The position numbers were made by a program, and so were the translations under genes. Positions 22,080 through 33,054 of a DNA stretch of 64,000 bases are shown here, piece by piece. Every line of letters starts with the position of its first letter. Positions within the stretch are counted from its first letter, which is position 1. The notes beneath the pieces are model-generated. The model worked only from the letters and a program-made list of their open reading frames with translations, was not told the origin of the DNA and ran no database searches. The stretch lies in NCBI GenBank assembly GCA_963580285.1, contig OY757021.1, positions 92,801,221 to 92,865,220 of the forward strand, read 5' to 3'. The DNA comes from Lucinisca nassula. Taxonomy: Eukaryota; Mollusca; Bivalvia; Lucinida; Lucinidae.

Positions 22080-22900
22080 CAGACAATTTTCATTTGGATG
22101 GCAAAATTCTGTATATGTTTGAATAGGCGTGTTTTCGTAATGAACTGAATTCATGAGATTGTAGCACATAGACGTTTTATAATTATTCCAATGGAGAAGA
22201 CCATAAGTCACAACAAACGCTTATTACGTCAAATACGGCAGTTAAGATAATTTCACCATCCTACCGGAAAATGGGAAACTGGAATCAAGTATTCCTGCTT
22301 TTTACAATGACCTTCAAATATTGAAATTTACCCATATATGCCTCCATCTTTTGAGACATTGGCAAATAGTGCAGACCCAGATCAGACGCCGCATCTGACC
22401 TCTAAACTGTTTGCTCAAAGTACATGCATTTTTGTAAAACTTACAACAAAAATGACATCCCCTATGCTTAGAAATTGACCACTCCAGACTTATAAAGGTG
22501 GAATATTTTTTGCCGGGCACCTGAGGTTACGTCAAACGGACGAAAGTGAAAGTAGGTTAACTTTTTTTTTCTTGGTTTGACTTCTTGGAAACGCTTTATA
22601 AATAGATATCTGGAACGCTTTATAAATAGACATCGACGGGCGCGGCATATTCTTGTTCATTCCGAACGAGTTTTCACTTCGTAAATATGTGGAGAGCAGT
22701 CTTATCTGTAGGGCTTTCCTAGTTACGTCATAAGACGGTTAGAAATCAACTAGGGTATCACCAATCCAATAAAAAATAACGTTCTTTGTCTTTATATACG
22801 TACGTATTATAAGAGCTACCAGCGTACCGAAAGATGTTCAGAATTTACAAATATGTTCCCATCTGTGTGAAGTAAACTTTGCAAGTTTTGTTTATTTGTA
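22080..22900. other. Intron sequence with a degenerate family A hairpin
   Basis: A partial GCAAATAGTGCAGACCCAGA hairpin is at 22360-22425 and a short direct repeat, GGAACGCTTTATAAATAGA, at 22590-22635. Nothing else recognised. Confidence 0.5.
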
Positions 22901-22904
22901 TTTA

Positions 22905-23170
22905 ACGGCCCAGTCAACACTGATTTGGGTCATGTTTGGGCCTGTCAGTGTACCTATCCACGCTTTTCCTGAGCAGGCTTATCCGCAAGCGGTTTACCAG
23001 TTCAGTGCACATTCTGTCGCCAAAAACTGACCCCCGCCCTTCCTGAATCAACGGAAGGGAGAGAATGACCATAGAAAAGATTTCATAATCAATCTCCACG
23101 AAAGAATGTTGCCGACCCCGGTAGATATCGAACCCGAGACTGCATCCGACTGAGCTACCGCAGCCAGCCA
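22905..23170 (-). mobile_element. SINE-2 (tRNA-derived)
   Basis: On the minus strand, GGCTGCGGTAGCTCAGTCGG carries a clear box A and GGGTTCGATATCTACC a box B, followed by a GTCGGCAACATTCTTTCGTG body. A second copy is at 63690-63978. Confidence 0.85.
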
Positions 23171-23269
23171 CAATTTGTGAGTAGTAGTAGTTATGTTCTG
23201 TTGTTTTTCGTTTCGTTTCCATGGCCCCATGGACTTACTCCATAATGGCATTGCAAGACGTAAAATTTG

Positions 23270-23640
23270 CGAAAATGACTGCGGCTGCTATAAGTTCCCC
23301 ATAAGGGAAATAAATACGCCTTAAGGGGGTGGGGCTTCTCCTGCAAAAGTAGTTTCTCCCACAATGGAATCAATGATCCCAAAGGACAAGAAAATATAAT
23401 CTCCACTTTTATATAGTAAAGCTCGGGTTTGCAAGGGTAAACATTAATTTCCGTATTCATGCTCTGAGACACTAGATTGTGGGTACTCGATAGAATCGCC
23501 TCGTCGAGGCGTTTCTGTCGACTCCCCGCAATTTATGTTTTATGCAAAAAGGCAAATATTCCACTTTTTCTTTTTAAAATTTAATTTCTTTTTCTTTGGC
23601 CAAAAAAATGACAATGTATTTGTATAGGTGTGTTTCGAAA
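23270..23640. mobile_element. MITE family B copy
   Basis: The central hairpin (TAGATTGTGGGTACTCGATA facing the imperfect GTCGACTCCCCGCAATTTAT) is at 23470-23540, and the copy ends GGTGTGTTTCGAAAT. 'Gggtttgcaagggtaaacat' replaces the usual inner arm. Confidence 0.65.
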
Positions 23641-23793
23641 TACGGTAAAAATGGTAGACTAACTGCCACACCTGCCAGGTGTATCCATTTCCCTTAAGAT
23701 ATTTATTGTTCGAGTTGAAACGCTTGCTTTTCGGTCTGTTTCGCTATTCAGACAGGCTGTTTCCTGTAATTGCAGTTAAGTATTGCATCATCG

Positions 23794-23883
23794 TAGATTG
23801 GTTCCCTTGTCGTAAATGTCTCCGCTAGGTGGCTACAACATAACGTACCGAAGGGGAGGTAATAACGAAGGGGAACCAATCTA
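23794..23883. mobile_element. 90-bp MITE with 9-bp target-site duplication
   Basis: Ends are TAGATTGGTTCCCTTGTCG and, inverted, TAGATTGGTTCCCCTTCG. GCATCATCG lies on both sides (23785-23793, 23884-23892). Confidence 0.88.
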
Positions 23884-24114
23884 GCATCATCGTTAAAACT
23901 GATTGGTTGATCGTGTCACGTGCCCCTCCATGGAACAGTAACAATCTGGTCATTATACCCGGTTTGCCCGCCTCATGGCGACCAAACCAAAAAGAAAATA
24001 ATGAAGCTAACAGCCGCTAAAGCTAGCTTCTACAGTCGGACCATTTCATATTTCAGCATTCCACGGTCGAAGCTGCCAGTTTAGCTTCCAACGTGTTTTG
24101 TTCAGGCTAGATAC

Positions 24115-24204
24115 TTAGCTTCCAACGTGTTTTGTTCAGTCATAATTCTACCGGGTAGAATTACCGGGTAGAATTATGACTGAACAAAACACGTTGGAAG
24201 CTAA
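24115..24204. repeat. 90-bp near-perfect palindrome
   Basis: TTAGCTTCCAACGTGTTTTG is matched by its reverse complement, with about 38 identical paired bases per arm and a CCGGGTAGAATTACCGGG centre. Part of one arm is repeated just upstream at 24081-24105. Confidence 0.9.
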
Positions 24205-24209
24205 ATTCT

Positions 24210-25240
24210 AAATTTAGCGAACCACCTAACAAGGGTCTTAAATAGCCAGACGTGACCGACTCAGTATATGAGTCATATTTTTATTGCAGCAGAACTTCAA
24301 TGACTCGAACACCTTTTCGACCATGAAAAATTATTCAAAAGTCATGACAAATTGAAAATGTCCGAACATAAAAGACACTAATGTAATTTCAAAATAATGG
24401 CTTAGTGTCACTTTTGATTTTGGACATTCTGAATTACTTATGGACAGAGCTTCAAGCTCTTGTGGTTCGAGCCGCTGAGGGTAAACCATATTGCTAGGCG
24501 ATGCGGCATAATAAGGGGATAACTGTATCGAAAATGGTCATTTTGGGAGGTAAATAGGAGGTTTTATGATCGGAAATTTCGTTTTATTGCGACGCGTCAG
24601 CGGAGCCGTAAAACGTAATTTGCGACCGTAAAACCGAAGATTTACCGCCCCAAATGACACTTTTCAATACAGTTATCCCCATTCGAATGCACTTATTCGG
24701 TTGTTTTTGTTTAAAACTTAACTTTTTTGCAAGCGCTGTGAGCTGTGTAAAACCAAATGCTAGCCAATGAAAAGCAAATGCCAGCCATGAAAAGCGATGT
24801 TACGTGATGACGTCAGTTTTCCGACAGAATATCGCAGTTAATGTCGCAAATTTTTGTCGTTATCCAATCAGACGGCGCGTTACACAAGTAAGTGCATTAG
24901 AAAATAGGATTAATAGCAAATATATTTCATTTTCTATGAAATAAAGTATGTTATGTTACTCATTTGATTTGTCTAATCGAGACAATTCCAATGCGTACAC
25001 TCTTAATTTTATATAAAAAAATATATTCCCTATCAATCCCTACCTTTCAAATTGAAATAAGAAACCCACCGCAGATATGTTACCTAAGGCTATGGGAAAA
25101 TTATATCCCGAGTACTGGAGAACGAGTTCGATATGTTATGTGTATTATACGTTGTGGTTTTACGGCCCAGTCAATGAGTTCGCAAAAGGCAATTGGTGTT
25201 CGGATTAGTGAAGTGAAGCGAAAAGAGGCATGAGAGCACG
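24210..25240. other. Intron sequence, no gene recognised
   Basis: AT-rich, no recognised family apart from scattered short inverted repeats. The short open frames at 24964-25233 show no motif. Confidence 0.5.
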
Positions 25241-25248
25241 TGCGCCCA

Positions 25249-25302
25249 TCGAAGACTCTGATCAGACTGCGCATAAGCGCAGTCTGATCAGAGTCTTCGA
25301 TG
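25249..25302. repeat. Perfect family A hairpin
   Basis: TCGAAGACTCTGATCAGACT and its reverse complement meet at GCGCATAAGCGC, giving arms of about 25 bp. Confidence 0.92.
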
Positions 25303-25497
25303 TGCGCTATTCCCTGAAGTTTGTTCCTACAGACTGAGAAATTCGTAAAGTTCGGAGGCTGTTCTGGGTTCTCGTGCACATGTTTGAAAATCCCCTTTCG
25401 CTTGTTGCATCCCAATGAATGTCGGGCCAATGTCGGGTCGACAGCGATACGCCGCATCGCTGTCGGCCCGATATTGGCCCGCTGTTTTGTGTTACCT

Positions 25498-25740
25498 GGC
25501 CCCAAGGTTATAAAACTTTTTTCATGCTCAACTCAGCTGAGCATGAAATTTGAAGTGCTCATAAAAAATAAAATGCTAATGAGTTGAGTGGTTTTTCTTT
25601 CTCAGATAGCAGAGAATGTTAATTCTCCTGCTGACAAATTTTAAAATGCCAACTATTGTTGGCATTTTAAAATTTGTGAGCAGGACAAATTTCATGCACA
25701 AGTGAGTGGAGCATGAAAAAAGTTTTATAACCTCGGGGCC
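25498..25740. mobile_element. MITE beside the exon 4 donor
   Basis: Terminal inverted repeats GGCCCCAAGGTTATAAAACT at the left and GGCCCCGAGGTTATAAAACT inverted at the right continue through TTTTTCATGCTC. A second palindrome of about 44 bp, ACAAATTTTAAAATGCCAAC inverted, lies inside. Its right end is 9 bp from the GTAAGT donor hexamer of exon 4. Confidence 0.88.
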
Positions 25741-25755
25741 TGGGTTAGGACTTAC

Positions 25756-26901
25756 AGGATCATTGGATATCTGTGATATAACCGGGTCGTAGGTGCTAGG
25801 AAACCCCTCTTGTGCATAATCATCACTAGAGCTAGATCCAATCAGGCGGCCACTACTGTCTCTGTGCCTTCCATAGGGATCAACTTCATGCCCTGCGCTG
25901 TCATAATACCGGCCGTTTTCGTATCTTATTCCGCTTCCACTTCCGCCATGTTGTTGAGAAATGGGGATACCCGACTGCCTGTTGCCACCGTATCCTTGTG
26001 ACTGGCCAGTAGGCTGTCCATATCTGTAAGGAGATCCCCCTGATCCTGAATTGTAGTAGTATCCATCACCTGTCACTGGTATGCCAGTTCCTGAGCCCAC
26101 CGGCTGATAAGAACCAGAAGATCCTGTGCCCACCGGCTGATAAGAACCAGTAGAATCTGTGCCAACCGGCTGATAAGAACCGGTAGACCCTGTGCCAGCC
26201 GGCTGATAAGAACCAGTACCATCTGTTTCGCTACCACCATATGCAATAACTCTTCTCTGTGAATGAGTTGGGTAACTTGATCCTTGCGTATTAGTACCAT
26301 AATCTACACCGTGTCTCTGTCTTTGATAGTCAGAGCCTTGCCCAGCAGATCCACCGCTACCATACCCCACCAGCCTGGTCTGCGACTGTGTTTGATATCC
26401 GGGATTATTAGAGTTACTACCTCCCCCGCCATAGACGGCAACTCTTCTCTGTGCAGCGGTACTCCCATAACTAGTGTCACCCGTGGTCGAACCATATGTT
26501 TGCACGCGTCTTCTGTTCGTCAGCGTTTCGGAAGCACTTTGATGAGAACCACTACTAGGCGACGGATGTGAGCCTGTTTGTCCACCAGACGGCGGATGTC
26601 CACTTGTCGTCTGGCCATACGAATACTGTGCGGCGAACCTCCTCGTGCCGGTTCTACTTCCGGTGACAGAATCCCGACTTTGGTCTTCGCCTCCCTCTTC
26701 GCCCCCTTCTGTAACTGCTGGCAGTGAATCTGCATTTGTGACATCGTCATTGTCAATTTCGGGTTGAAAGACAGTTTGTCTGGTCTCAAATGCCTCTCCC
26801 AACATAGACTGGGGTAAATCGTTCTGTTCTGTCTCTGAATGCGAATTCGGATTAATTGGTTGTGATGCTCTGTATGTTCGGCCGTCAACATATGGCAGTT
26901 C
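25756..26901 (-). CDS. Exon 4: large Gly/Ser/Tyr/Gln-rich exon
   Basis: A 382-codon exon, phase 0 to 0, between TGTCTTTCAG|GAA and CCT|GTAAGT. Residues 22-75 are acidic (Glu/Asp/Gln). From about residue 85 the chain is Gly/Ser/Tyr/Gln/Thr-rich with no Cys. It carries a recurring basic-plus-Tyr motif, RRVxxYG or similar, near residues 131, 152, 175, 196 and 216. Four 11-residue repeats of the type TGSYQPVGTGS lie at about 229-272; the matching DNA repeats have a 33-bp period at 26094-26220. Tyr clusters follow (YYYN, PYRYG, RYENGRYY). This is typical of secreted structural matrix proteins, where Tyr may be modified to DOPA or cross-linked; that role is inference. Reading through the donor runs at once into the MITE at 25498-25740, so the donor is needed. 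Confidence 0.82.
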
Positions 26902-27450
26902 CTGAAAGACAAGCATGGGCGCGTCAGTTTTAATTCTGAATATGTGGATTTGTTTTCGATCTACTAGCTAACTCTGATATTTTTGTTTGTCTATAGAAAC
27001 AATATTTATGTAGTTTACACTGCCGATATGCACGTGACTACCACCGACCAATATAATTACATGTATACCCGCGCAAATTGAAAACTTAAAGTAACTTCAT
27101 GCAAGAAGTCGTGCGAATTTGAAGAAACATAAAGTTGTGGGCCCTTTTTTCGTGTGACGGCTCCTAGACAGTCAACCCTTCGATACAACAACCAAACTTG
27201 TTACGACGACAATTCTAATGGAAAACATCCTTAGCCCAAGATAACAAGAGTAATAGAGATATTTATTTATTTATTTATTTGCGTTTCCCAAAACTTATAA
27301 GATTATTACATTCGCGTCAAGTGAAACAATCTTCGGTCATGTGCGCCCAACAAAGACCAGTTCGACGTGTGCATCCATAATGTTGACCCGACCTGATAGA
27401 ATGGATACATAGCAACAGATATGGTCGGTATTTCGGGATATTTTAAGGAT
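26902..27450. other. Intron 3 sequence, nothing recognised
   Basis: Includes a short (TTTA)n run at 27260-27280; otherwise unique-looking. Confidence 0.5.
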
Positions 27451-27454
27451 AGAT

Positions 27455-27545
27455 TTCCTTATGACTCCATAAAAACCTATGTAGTGGATCATTCATCTAC
27501 GAGGCGGTTCTAATGAATACCCACAACATAGGTTTTTATGGAGAA
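27455..27545. mobile_element. Short MITE B-like element
   Basis: CTCCATAAAAACCTATGTAG faces ATAGGTTTTTATGGAG, with a GAGGCGGTTCTAATGAATACCC half hairpin between. Confidence 0.75.
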
Positions 27546-27594
27546 CTGACAAAAACTACAAAATACCAACCTTATCGTTTGCTCGCCCCACGCC

Positions 27595-27885
27595 CATGGG
27601 GTCTTGAAGAACTATATGGGCTGTATGATGCTTCGAAGCAGAGCTGAATCCGACCCGCACACGAGTACTGGTAAACCGCTCAGCGGATCTAAGCCTGCCC
27701 AGGCAAAGCGGTGCGCACGAGTCGGACCGTCCATGCTTATAAACCCTATTGGTTTCATTGGGCGACAGGGCTTGAGATGTCATTTCATCTCAATGTCGGG
27801 TAAAAGTCCCGAAAATTCGAACCAACGTCTCCAAAATTACCTTTACAGTGTTGACGGGGACGTTAAACCTGAAACCAAACAAATT
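27595..27885 (+). mobile_element. SINE-1
   Basis: GGGGTCTTGAAGAACTATATGG to GACGTTAAACCTGAAACCAAAC, in the intron between exons 3 and 4. Confidence 0.88.
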
Positions 27886-28245
27886 ATCTTTTGCTGTGAG
27901 ATAACTAGTGTTGTTAGGGTCTCTGCTGATCCAAAATATCCGAAGATTCATTTTCGGTTGTCATAACATGAGCCAGCGTAAGACTAAACCTACATTAAGA
28001 CGTATGTGACTACCGGAAACTCAGATTAGCCTGCGCACCGAGCTTCTAGATTATCCAAAGAGTTATACCCATAAACGCTTGCCATTTTCGTTTGATTTGC
28101 ATACAAGTCTTATGGAAGGTATTGTAGTGCGCCAGCTCATACGTTTTCAAAAACAGTAGCCTGTTCATTCGATCTAGATTATGAATTTTCCAACAGAAGC
28201 GACTTCAAACAATATCAGGTGTACATTTCAATCAGAGAACTTTAC

Positions 28246-28307
28246 CTGGCTGTTCAAAGGTGCATCCCTTTTCACGACTAGTTTAACTTCTATGTTGTCT
28301 TCGGGAT
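28246..28307 (-). CDS. Exon 3: short linker
   Basis: A 62-bp exon between a good acceptor (TTTATTTCAG) and the donor CAG|GTAAAG. Only phase 1 is open: two bases, then 20 codons starting P-E-D-N-I-E-V and ending A-P-L-N-S-Q in phase 0. That phase matches exon 4 directly. The segment is mixed charged and hydrophobic without Cys, so it probably links the N-terminal Cys-rich part to the low-complexity region. The exon is supported by its two splice sites and by phase agreement with exon 4; there is no family match. Confidence 0.6.
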
Positions 28308-28371
28308 CTGAAATAAATAAATAAATAACCATATCTGGTGGGTATTATTAGATCTTTGTCTATCATAATCG

Positions 28372-28640
28372 ACCCCCGTCCATCGGGGCTTGAAGAAATA
28401 GATGGGCTGCATGATGCTTCCACACAGAGCTGAAACCGACCGCACACGAGTACTGTTAAACCGCTTAGAGGATCTAAGCCTGTCCAGGCAAAGCGGTTGC
28501 GAGTTTATAAACCCTATTGGTTTCATTTGGCGACAGGGCTTGAAATGTCATTTTATCAAGTTCCACAAAATTGGAAGCAACGTCTCCAAAATGACCTATA
28601 CAGTGTTGAATTGACGTTAAATCTCAAATCAAAAAATTAA
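28372..28640 (+). mobile_element. SINE-1
   Basis: CCCCCGTCCATCGGGGCTTG to GACGTTAAATCTCAAATCAAA, with an A-rich tail; it lies about 65 bp upstream of the exon 3 acceptor. Confidence 0.88.
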
Positions 28641-28872
28641 AAAAAAAAGTATTTCATAATGCTATATACACAGTCAGACATAAGTTAAGCATCACCTTCT
28701 ACATTTTAGTCGATAAAATATTTTTTCTCAACTTTGTTGTCAAAACAGCATGATGAGTCTACAATACAGTTTGTAAGCAGAATATCATTCCCGTGTATAC
28801 TATTGCCTAACGAACCGGTTTTAGCAACCTACTCTATCTGATCTTAAAACCTAAGTTTGGTCCATTGGTGCA

Positions 28873-29890
28873 ATAACGGTGTAAGTATAAAGGAGAGACA
28901 AAACCGTTTTATTTAACAATGACAAAGAAACCCATTCTATAAGCTGGTTACTAAACTTAAGCTTGATTTATTTCATTTGTGTGTGAGATTGATTGTTGGA
29001 AAAATAGCATTTGTAAAAATATAATTAGCATTTAAATGCTAGTACACACTTTCTGTGCTGGGTGTAAGTGCATTCAGTGTAAAGACAGTGTTAGTGCAAA
29101 ACCTTATTTCTTAACCTTTCACATTGTTAATCAGTAAATTAAAGGCACTGGGTGGGTAACAGGCCTTATTTTATACATTCTGCATGGTGCTTTCTTTCTC
29201 ATTCTGCAATATTAAGCAGCCGGATTCAATATTTCTGAGGTTTTTAAAAAAAACGTTTGCGCAAAAAACGGTGTAAGTACACTTACACGTTTTTGCGCGA
29301 ACATTTTACAAAACGTTAGAGCAGAAACAGTGTAACTGCCAAAAAAAAAAAAAATACAAAATGCATAAATAAGGCATGATTCAGGCAGAACCCAGCTGTA
29401 GTAATTATTTAGGTACGGTAGCTTTGCACTAAATATTGGAGGTACTGTGTTTTATCACTTTGGGACAGATCTTTTAGTTAGGCATGCTCCCATTGGATAA
29501 ATATCCCATGTTTCATTTCAATGTTATAAGGAAATAAAATGATGTGTGTTTTATAATTATATCTGCAAGCTCAAAGAAATTGTTGCTGATTTTATATTGT
29601 CAACTCTCTGTTAAAAAGTCGGCTTGTATTTACTGCGAATCTGCATGTAAACAAATATGGCGGACCGTATCTTGAAAAGGAGCAGGGCAACATGTGGATT
29701 TTTTCTCATCAACTTGTTGAGCTAGGATGGCTCTATAAATAAGTAAGGTTTGAAAAGTTGTGTATGTGTAGTTTTTGTGGGAGCATGTAAACGGTCACTA
29801 TTGTCGCCTATGGAAACTATTTACTGGTAAACTCCCGTAACCGTTTATGGGGAAAAAATGGCCAAATGTCAGTTACACCGTTATTGCATC
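28873..29890. mobile_element. 1-kb non-autonomous TIR element
   Basis: Starts TGCAATAACGGTGTAAGT and ends with the inverse, ACTTACACCGTTATTGCA in near form (AGTTACACCGTTATTGCA). The same GTGTAAGTNCA phrase recurs internally near 29060 and 29270. It holds no ORF. Confidence 0.75.
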
Positions 29891-29924
29891 AAGCAGACGC
29901 ACGTACTTTGTGCCGTTTAGCACG

Positions 29925-31091
29925 GGTCTGATATTCTCGTAATGAGGCGTGGCACAACTGAAAAGAAGCGATGGCTAGAAGCTCAAAAGTGACAAATTGT
30001 TAGTTTGAACAATGCCGGTCTAAGCACATGGTATAATGGTGGCTGGTTTGGGTATCCAGTCATCTATTGTGCGTCATCGAGCCGATGGGACTGTATCCGA
30101 ACGTCAACGTTCGGGGAGACCGCCAAAGACTGACGACCGCGATAACGGAAGGCATGTACGTATGGCACGTGCAAAGCCATCAACTTCAGGGCACCGACTC
30201 AGAAACCGGTGACCGGTTTGTGGACACGATGACACGGTAACACGATGACTCAATATTGCCGGTGTATCAAGTTGAGAAGGCTCGATAAGCACCCTTTGTT
30301 GACTGTAGACTTCGGAGAGTTAGATTAAAATGGGCTCGCGATCGACATAACTGGAATGTTCGCTCGTGGCGTCCAGTACATTGGTCTGACGAGTTCAAGT
30401 TTGTTTCAATGTCATTTTGACGACAGGGTGCGCGTCTTGCGTAAGGAAAACACGGCGTTTGAACCCATGAACACCGTTGGGACTAAAGCATTAGGCGGAG
30501 GCTCGGTTACTGTTTGAGAAAGCTTCTCACGTTACGAAAACACGCCTATACAAATACATTTTAAACTTTATCCCCGAAAAAAAAAACACATGAAAATTTT
30601 AAGATAAAAAATTGTGATATTTTTCTTATTTGTGCTCAAAATAAAGATTGTTGGTAACACGTACCCATAATCTATGTTTTTGAGCTAATCTAAGATAAAT
30701 AATATATACCCCTCTAAACCTCAATTTTACTATATAAAATGGGGTTTACGGGGCTCAAAATTATATAGGTGTGTTTTCGTGATGACATGCGTATAAACTG
30801 GACATGTACGTTTTGGACGGAACGTTATTGGATGTCAAGTATATAGATGACGTATTTAGGAAAATCGCTGTGCCCCATTTTGACAGCCACCGACTAGCTG
30901 ACAGGCCTTTATTCATGGACGACAACGCCAGACCTCACCGAGCAGCACTTGTACAGGAGTATGTCAATCAGGAGGCAATTGACGTCTTACCAGGACAGGC
31001 GTTATCGCCAGATATAAACCCAATCGGAAATGTGGCTTGGACCAGATACAGCGTCATTTGGACCAGCACAATCCTCCGTGTCAAAATCTGA
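29925..31091 (+). pseudogene. Tc1-like transposase relic, split
   Basis: Plus-strand pieces include RVRVLRKENTAFEP and GGGSVTV before the MITE B insertion, then YVLDGTLLDVKYIDDVF, PLFMDDNARPHRAA and ALSPDINPI after it. These match the central and C-terminal DDE domain of Tc1 enzymes (the MDDNA Asp and SPD.NPI). Several stops and frameshifts precede them, and the Glu-containing EH after NPI has become GN. It is inactive. Confidence 0.85.
30532..30785. mobile_element. MITE family B inside transposase relic
   Basis: Ends are GAAAACACGCCTATACAAAT and ATATAGGTGTGTTTTCGTGA. The inner hairpin AAATAAAGATTGTTGGTAAC facing GTACCCATAATCTATGTTTT is decayed. Confidence 0.8.
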
Positions 31092-31165
31092 ATGAATTAA
31101 GGGCTGCAATTGTGCATGAATGGAACTTATTCCCACAGAATAAACTGCAGAGGCTAGCTCAAGAG

Positions 31166-31440
31166 GTGCAAAGTAGAAGTAAAACAAAGATCAGGAATCC
31201 ATACAATTAACTTACTCCATCCATCAAAGACACCGAAGGGAAAGAAACCCAAACATGAAGCGACCAGACCATAATGGAAACCTAAACAAAGGATGGCAAT
31301 AAGGACAGTTACTTTCCCACAAAATGGCCAAATGGCCATCCAAAATAAAAAGACACAAGTGATACACACAATGAGTAGTAACAAACCGCCACAGAAGAAC
31401 CGCCTTGCAACGGTCAGTGGAAAGAATTCCACTTTACGCG
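31166..31440 (-). repeat. Dispersed repeat family E
   Basis: AAGTAGAAGTAAAACAAAGA to AACCGCCTTGCAACGGTCAG, inserted in the Tc1 element right after the transposase remnant. Confidence 0.78.
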
Positions 31441-31779
31441 AAACGTGACGGTTATACAAGATACTGGCACATGTCTTTGTGAACTGATAAACAAGTAGAT
31501 ATAAGTTTTAGATCTACTACCAGATTCACTGAGACTGTATACGTATGAGGACTATCTAGGTAAAGTGGAACGTATTTTCACCTTTTGGAAGGCATCTGTT
31601 TCGAATGACGTTATCAATAGCATAAGATTGTACTTGAATATAGGCGTTGCTATTTCAAAGAAATAAAATATTTATCAAAAATATGGGTTCATATTTTATT
31701 TAAATGTTTTGAACAACATAAATGTTTAGTTGCAAACAAAAGCTGGTGATGCTTAACGTAAGTCTGACTGTATACACAT

Positions 31780-32780
31780 GTATTCTAAATGCACCAAATG
31801 GTTTTATACATGAGCTGTTAACAACTTAAACACAAAATTTAAGTTCTTAGTCCATGACATAAATACGAAGGCATGCACATCAAAAAGATTTGCCTGACCT
31901 GGTCTTTTTTTTTTTTTTTTTTTTTTTTACCCCAATGCATTAACCTGGGTGGTAAATTTGAACCACTGCCGATAGGTGATAACGTATGCAAAGGCTATGT
32001 TCTTGATAAGTGGTGGGCTCTTTGCGAAAAATAGTTGTCAAAAGTCAGGAAGAGAGCGGTAGAATATTGCATATGAAAAGCATGTCACCAAAGATAATTC
32101 ATCTTGGTGATTTGTAGCATTAAGGAGAAGACGAACCACGGCCAGATGCGACTGCTTATCCTCAAGTCGATGCTGAAGATTGCATGAAGCATATTATTAA
32201 TGCGGTTGGGATATATTTGGTTTAATCCGATTTGTTTTGTCTGATGTCCTTCACATGGGCAAACTGTCGACAAGATGGGTTCCCAGAATGTCGACACCAG
32301 ATCAAAATGTGATACGGCAGAATATTTCCGGACAGCTTTTGGCACGTTTTCAGATCATTTAAGGGGCTGGGAGATTTTTTCCGCTAATTTTCAAAAGGAG
32401 ACAACTTTCGGAACTTCCTGTTCGCTTTTCTGTAAGCTCTGTCCCTCGGAAAAAGGGATCAACTCTTAAAGGAGAGAAATTTGCTCCTCCGGAGACAGAA
32501 ATACTTTTGAAGAAGTTGCCTCCCCTGGAGGCGTATCCATTCCCCTTTAAAAAAAATTTACGGTAAATAAATACCGTCGAAAAAAGATAAAAGATAAAAA
32601 CCGAAAAAAAAAAAAAAAACACGATAAAAGCCGAAAAAAGATAAAACATTGGTGACATTAACACACACATAGACTCGCGTGCGCACGCACACACAAACCA
32701 AACAAGACCTACACCAACACACCAAACAGGAAACCACCTTGAGATGGTTAACAGAAAAAAACTACTTGGGGGCTCAATTT
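31780..32780. other. Intron 2 sequence, no gene recognised
   Basis: Contains a poly-T run (31906-31929) and an A-rich stretch at 32550-32640. A minus-strand frame near 32085-32210 (HRLEDKQSHLAVVRLLL) is open but has no convincing splice sites. Confidence 0.45.
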
Positions 32781-32787
32781 CGGAGCT

Positions 32788-33007
32788 TCACGGGCCTCCA
32801 TGACCTAGTGGAAAGAGCGCAGACTTAATCATTAGGTCTCTCAGCGCTGTGGGTTCAAGCCTGGCTCGGGTCACATGTGAGACGCCAAGTTCTGCAACGG
32901 AAGGTCATGTGGTTTGATCTCATGGTGCCTCGGTTTTTGCCCACCTCTGATTAACGATAGGCTGGAAATGAGTGAAATAATCTTGAAAGGACCATAAAAC
33001 CAAAATA

Positions 33008-33052
<45 letters not shown>
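32788..33052 (+). mobile_element. SINE-5 (tRNA-derived), with AAT tail
   Basis: GGGCCTCCATGACCTAGTGG and GGGTTCAAGCCTGGCTCGGG are the box A and box B-like sites, followed by GACGCCAAGTTCTGCAACGG and ATCTTGAAAGGACCATAAAA, and ending in (AAT)n. Confidence 0.82.

Positions 33053-33054
<2 letters not shown>

Larger units (their letters stand above)
28665..31774 (+). mobile_element. Tc1-like transposon with nested insertions
   Basis: Terminal inverted repeats CAGTCAGACATAAGTTAAGC (left) and CAGTCAGACTTACGTTAAGC (right, inverted) are flanked by TA. Transposase pieces lie at 29925-30530 and 30804-31091. Three other repeats are inside: a TIR element at 28873-29890, a MITE B at 30532-30785 and a family E repeat at 31166-31440. 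Confidence 0.88.

Noticed and set aside
32085..32210. Candidate missing exon between exons 2 and 3
   Set aside because: The frame is open in phase 0, but the acceptor context is poor and no donor in phase 1 follows.
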